Below are positions 7,291 to 9,737 of a stretch of DNA of 9,737 nucleotides, one piece after another (within the stretch, counting starts at the first letter, position 1; each line of letters opens with the position of its first letter). This DNA comes from an uncultured Collinsella sp. (GTDB lineage: Bacteria > Actinomycetota > Coriobacteriia > Coriobacteriales > Coriobacteriaceae). The stretch lies in assembly GCA_900543605.1 (NCBI GenBank), contig UQSK01000054.1:1-9737 (forward strand), read 5' to 3'. Made by a program: the position numbers and the translations under genes. The notes below the pieces were generated by a model. It had not been told where the DNA came from. It searched no databases and saw only the letters and a list, made by a program, of their open reading frames with translations.

Positions 7291-7599
7291 TTATTTGGTC
7301 AGCTGCTCGAGAAGCTGCTCGCGCTGACGGACACCGAGGCCCTGGACGCGACGGGTAGCGGAGATGCCGAGCTCCTCCATGATCTTGGCGGCCTTGGCCT
7401 TGCCATAACCGGGCAGAGACTCGATGAGGGTGGAAACCTTCATGCGGGAAGCGATGGGGTCATCGGAGTTGAGCACGGACTCGAGGGACTTATCGCCCTT
7501 CTTGATCTGCTCGCGAAGCTCAGCGCGAGCGTGACGTGCGGCGGCAGCCTTCTCAAGAGCCTGCTTGCGCTGCTCGTCGGTAAGCTGAGGGAGTGCCAT
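7291..7599 (-). CDS. mihF: Actinobacterial integration host factor (mIHF) nucleoid protein
   Basis: mIHF is a small actinobacterial nucleoid-associated DNA-binding protein, unrelated in fold to E. coli IHF; it affects supercoiling and transcription. The 102-aa product (start MALPQLTDEQRKQALEKAA) has a long basic N-terminal helix. A helix-two-turn-helix unit follows (about 62-79, LPGYGKAKAAKIMEELGI) and then RRVQGLGVRQREQLL (83-97), the family's most conserved stretch. The ATG at 7599-7597 is preceded by GGAGG with a 5-nt spacer; a TTG at 7611 overlapping that site was rejected. A candidate promoter lies at 7644-7652. The gene leads the gmk-rpoZ-thiI unit, with zero gap to gmk. This gene is the best single indicator that the host is an actinobacterium. 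Confidence 0.93.
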   Translation of the reverse strand: MALPQLTDEQRKQALEKAAAARHARAELREQIKKGDKSLESVLNSDDPIASRMKVSTLIESLPGYGKAKAAKIMEELGISATRRVQGLGVRQREQLLEQLTK

Positions 7600-7643
7600 T
7601 CGAACCTCCAAATAGTTGGGTTATATCTGATGCAATAATTGGA

Positions 7644-7652
7644 ATTTTAGCA
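7644..7652 (-). promoter_or_regulatory. Candidate extended -10 promoter of the mihF-gmk-rpoZ-thiI unit
   Basis: The minus strand reads TGCTAAAAT, matching the extended -10 form TGN-TAnAAT. It has the same TGC prefix as the rpsT element. The predicted transcription start near 7637 gives a leader of about 38 nt. No -35 box is recognisable at 16-18 bp; TTGACG (7658-7653) abuts the element and is too close to serve. A lone TATAAC further down (about 7626-7621) is an alternative without a -35. Confidence 0.4.
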
Positions 7653-7701
7653 CGTCAAACGCACTAAATGCCCAATCGACGGCTCCATAGGTTAGACGAT
7701 A

Positions 7702-7796
7702 CCTGCGAAAAGTGCAATATACGGAGGTCAAAGTTAAGCCCCTGACCTGCGATTCCACACAAAGGATGGGAAAGTTTTCGCAGGCACAGGGGCTAA
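7702..7796. repeat. Three-arm inverted/direct repeat between pyrF and mihF
   Basis: CCTGCG occurs twice forward (7702-7707 and 7746-7751) and once inverted (CGCAGG, 7779-7784). Arms 7737-7751 and 7779-7794 can form a hairpin of 8 bp (AGCCCCTG/CAGGGGCT), a small internal loop, then 6-7 bp, around a loop of about 27 nt. Alternatively, CCTGCGAAAA (7702-7711) pairs perfectly over 10 bp with TTTTCGCAGG (7775-7784), which excludes the first structure. The element starts 44 nt after the pyrF stop. It could be a terminator or attenuator, but neither strand has a good T run after it. It could equally be a dispersed intergenic repeat. The remaining gap up to mihF holds only the promoter candidate and the mihF ribosome-binding site. 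Confidence 0.6.
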
Positions 7797-7839
7797 TTTG
7801 TGCTAATGAGACCCAAAAGTGGTGACTTGAGGGAATCTT

Positions 7840-8556
7840 TTAGGCGACGTTTTCGACCAGCTCGGCAACGATGGCGTCAAATGCGGCAACCGGGTCGTCG
7901 GCACCGGTGATGGGTCGGCCCACCACGATGTGGCTCGCACCGCGCTCGATAGCCTGGGAGGGCGTCGCCACGCGGGATTGATCGCCCAAGGCGGCGCCAA
8001 CCGGACGCACGCCCGGAGTCACGATCAGCGCGTCGGGGCCGAGCAGCTCGCGCATGTCATGGGCCTCCATCGGCGAGCACACGATGCCGTCGATGCCGTT
8101 GGCCTGGGCAAGCTTTGCCAGGCGGGCAGCCTCCTCGGCCACGGGCGAGACGACGCCGATCTCGGCCAGCGAATCCTGATTCATGCTCGTGAGCACGGTG
8201 ATGGCAACGAGCTTGGCGCGGTCCTCGCGCGCCTCCTCGGCACCCTCACGGCACGCAGCGAGCATAGCACCTGAGCCCAGACCGTGGACCGAAAGCAGGT
8301 CGGCGCCGGCAAGCGAGGCAGAACGGGCGGCACCGCGCACCTGATGCGGAATGTCATGGAACTTGAGATCGAGGAAGACCTTAAAGCCCAAGTCCTTGAA
8401 CGTCTTGACGATCTCGGGGCCCTCGGCGTAATAGAGCGTCATGCCAACCTTAAGCCAAGCGGCGTGACCAGAAAGCTCGTGGGCGAGCTCGAGCGCACGC
8501 TCACGGTCACAGTCGAGGGCGACGATAACGCGGTCGCGGGCATCGGTCTCTAGCAT
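7840..8556 (-). CDS. pyrF: Orotidine 5'-phosphate decarboxylase
   Basis: It catalyses the last step of UMP synthesis, decarboxylating OMP. The 238-aa product is a single TIM barrel with VIVALDC (10-16), the catalytic DLKFHDIP (63-70; Asp63, Lys65 and Asp68 form the charged network), VTPGVRP (179-185) and VVGRPIT (211-217). Length and motif spacing fit the bacterial PyrF type I group. The ATG at 8556-8554 overlaps the end of pyrD by 7 nt (ATGCTAG), and AGGTG lies 7 nt upstream. A longer in-frame opening to 8805 only overlaps pyrD and encodes Arg- and Gly-rich noise. It is the last pyr gene here, followed by the repeat-bearing gap and mihF. Confidence 0.96.
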   Translation of the reverse strand: MLETDARDRVIVALDCDRERALELAHELSGHAAWLKVGMTLYYAEGPEIVKTFKDLGFKVFLDLKFHDIPHQVRGAARSASLAGADLLSVHGLGSGAMLAACREGAEEAREDRAKLVAITVLTSMNQDSLAEIGVVSPVAEEAARLAKLAQANGIDGIVCSPMEAHDMRELLGPDALIVTPGVRPVGAALGDQSRVATPSQAIERGASHIVVGRPITGADDPVAAFDAIVAELVENVA

Positions 8557-9473
8557 TCGAAAGCACCTACCAGCTCGTTGATGTCCTTCACGCCCTGGGA
8601 CTCCGCCCAGGCCTCGAGCTCGCGCGCGATCTTGAGCGAAGCGCACGGATCGACAAAGTTGGCCATGCCGACCGACACGCAGGTGGCGCCGGCCAGGATA
8701 AACTCGGCCGCATCTTCGCCCGTCATGACGCCACCGACACCGTTGATGGGGATATCGACGGCCTGAGCGACCTCCCAGACCATGCGCACGGCGATGTGGT
8801 GGCACAGCGGGCCCGAAAGGCCGCCCTTGGGCTTGGCCACGCGGGACTTGCGGGTGTGAACGTCGATGGCCATGCCCTGGATAGAGTTGATGACCGAAAG
8901 GCCGTCGGCGCCGGCGGCCTCGAGAGCCTTCGCAATCTCGGCGACGTTAACCGGAGCCATCTTTACGAACAGCGGCTTATCGGTCACCTTACGGCAGGCA
9001 GCCATAACGGCAGAGGCGCCCTCGGGCGAGGAGCCCATGGCGGCACCGCCGGCGGCGATATTGGGGCAGCTCACGTTGATCTCGTAGCCGGCAGCCCAGG
9101 GGCACAGCTCGACATACATCTCGAGCGCACGGACAAACTCCTCGACGGAGTGACCGGCGACCTGGCAGATGACCTGGCAACCGTCCTTGGAGAGCTGCTC
9201 GAGCCACGGACCGGACTCACGGGCAAAGGCAGCCACGCCGGGGTTCTGAAGGCCCACGGAGTTGATCATGCCGCCCGGGATCTCAGCCATGCGGGGCGCG
9301 GGGTTGCCGGGCCAGGGCTCGGCAGCACAACCCTTGGTGGTGATGGCGCCCAGCTGGGAGACATCAAAGAAGTTCTGGAACTGCCAGCCGTAGCCAAAGG
9401 TACCGGCTGCGGTGTTGATGGGGTTCTGCATCTTGACGCCGCCGAAATCGACGGCCATGTTCACGGTACCCAC
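8550..9473 (-). CDS. pyrD: Dihydroorotate dehydrogenase, class 1B catalytic subunit
   Basis: It oxidises dihydroorotate to orotate in pyrimidine synthesis. The 307-aa protein is an FMN-binding TIM barrel with NTAAGTFGYG (20-29), NSVGLQNPGV (71-80), EINVSCPN (131-138; Cys136 is the class 1 active-site base), FVKMAPV (169-175), NSIQGMAID (196-204), GGLSGP (217-222) and NGVGGVMTGEDA (244-255). Adjacency to pyrK marks it as class 1B, which passes electrons through PyrK to NAD+. I prefer the GTG at 9473-9471, overlapping the pyrK stop by one nt (TAGTG), because AAGGTGG lies 10 nt upstream. An ATG at 9458 (302 aa) is possible. The open frame continues to 9707, but its first residues (MCIRDR) come from the sequencing adapter and are not real. 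Confidence 0.95.
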   Translation of the reverse strand: MGTVNMAVDFGGVKMQNPINTAAGTFGYGWQFQNFFDVSQLGAITTKGCAAEPWPGNPAPRMAEIPGGMINSVGLQNPGVAAFARESGPWLEQLSKDGCQVICQVAGHSVEEFVRALEMYVELCPWAAGYEINVSCPNIAAGGAAMGSSPEGASAVMAACRKVTDKPLFVKMAPVNVAEIAKALEAAGADGLSVINSIQGMAIDVHTRKSRVAKPKGGLSGPLCHHIAVRMVWEVAQAVDIPINGVGGVMTGEDAAEFILAGATCVSVGMANFVDPCASLKIARELEAWAESQGVKDINELVGAFEC

Positions 9474-9690
9474 TAGAAGACCACCACCTTGGAAGCATCG
9501 AACACGGGGCCGCACATGCAGGCGCCCTTCATACCGTCGACCGTCTCGACATTGCAGGTGTTGCAGGCGCCAAAGCCGCAGCTCATCATGCGCTCGAGCG
9601 ACACCTCGCAGTACGCACCAGACTCGGCGGCAGCGGCGGCGACCTTCTTCATCATGACAGCGGGACCGCAGCTGGCGACGTAGTCGTAGC
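9473..9690 (-). CDS. pyrK: Dihydroorotate dehydrogenase electron-transfer subunit PyrK, C-terminal part
   Basis: PyrK carries FAD and a [2Fe-2S] cluster and links class 1B PyrD to NAD+. Only the last 71 complete codons remain (family about 250-260 aa); the 5' part is lost where genomic sequence meets the adapter at 9690/9691. Codons upstream of the first in-window ATG (9655) continue the protein as YDYVASCGPAVMMKKVA, the end of the NAD-binding domain. The [2Fe-2S] ligands lie in CGFGACNTC and, 11 residues later, CMCGPVF. An extra Cys sits beside the usual fourth ligand. It overlaps the pyrD start by one nt. Confidence 0.93.
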
Positions 9691-9737
9691 CTGTCTCTTA
9701 TACACATCTGACGCTGCCGACGACTTAATAGGTGTAG
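9691..9737. other. Untrimmed Nextera transposase adapter, i5 index and P5 start (artefact)
   Basis: From 9691 the sequence is the reverse complement of the Nextera Read 1 adapter. The 19-nt Tn5 mosaic end, CTGTCTCTTATACACATCT, occupies 9691-9709. GACGCTGCCGACGA follows (9710-9723). Then comes an 8-nt index, CTTAATAG (9724-9731; its complement CTATTAAG matches the Nextera i5 code I recall as S518). GTGTAG (9732-9737) is the start of the P5 primer complement. This is library sequence, not organism DNA. True genomic sequence ends at about 9690. Confidence 0.97.

Noticed and set aside
8796..9476. 226-aa plus-strand frame opposite pyrD
   Set aside because: It is a shadow of pyrD with Gly- and His-rich translation and no supporting signals. 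The same applies to the other plus-strand frames across comEC, holA and gmk.
1..9690. Hidden novel system, CRISPR array, mobile element or RNA gene
   Set aside because: Every stretch above about 230 nt is filled by a recognisable core gene on one strand. No spaced direct repeats, terminal inverted repeats, transposase remnants or tRNA-like folds were seen.

Overview
This is an ordinary housekeeping region of a GC-rich actinobacterium, most likely class Coriobacteriia (Collinsella-like). That is an inference. The actinobacterial nucleoid protein mIHF lies between pyrF and gmk, an order typical of Actinobacteria. It is combined with Firmicute-like elements: a class 1B PyrD/PyrK pair and the comEA-comEC-holA-rpsT-lepA block. 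All twelve recognisable genes are on the minus strand, so transcription runs from high to low coordinates. I see no tRNA, rRNA, CRISPR array, insertion sequence, prophage or defence system, and no new multi-gene system.

Layout in transcription order: (1) 9691-9737 is not genomic. It is a Nextera transposase adapter, an i5 index and the start of the P5 primer left on the contig end. (2) 9690-7840 holds pyrK (5'-truncated), pyrD and pyrF, the end of the UMP pathway, with overlapping genes. (3) 7839-7600 is a non-coding gap with three related CCTGCG/CGCAGG arms that can form alternative hairpins, followed by a probable mihF promoter. (4) 7599-5189 holds mihF, gmk, rpoZ and thiI with 0-5 nt gaps, closed by a strong intrinsic terminator. 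(5) 4974-1964 holds comEA and comEC with an ATGA overlap (DNA uptake), then holA (DNA polymerase III delta). (6) rpsT has its own leader and a textbook terminator. (7) lepA (EF4) runs off the left edge and may be transcribed as a leaderless mRNA.

The first part is a nucleotide-supply and transcription unit: UMP synthesis, GMP phosphorylation, the omega subunit, a nucleoid architect and tRNA thiolation. The second is a competence and replication unit. The third is ribosome-related. The most useful observations are the untrimmed adapter, which creates a false N-terminus on PyrD, the alternative-hairpin element between pyrF and mihF, the possible leaderless start of lepA, and the structured leader plus GTG start of rpsT.
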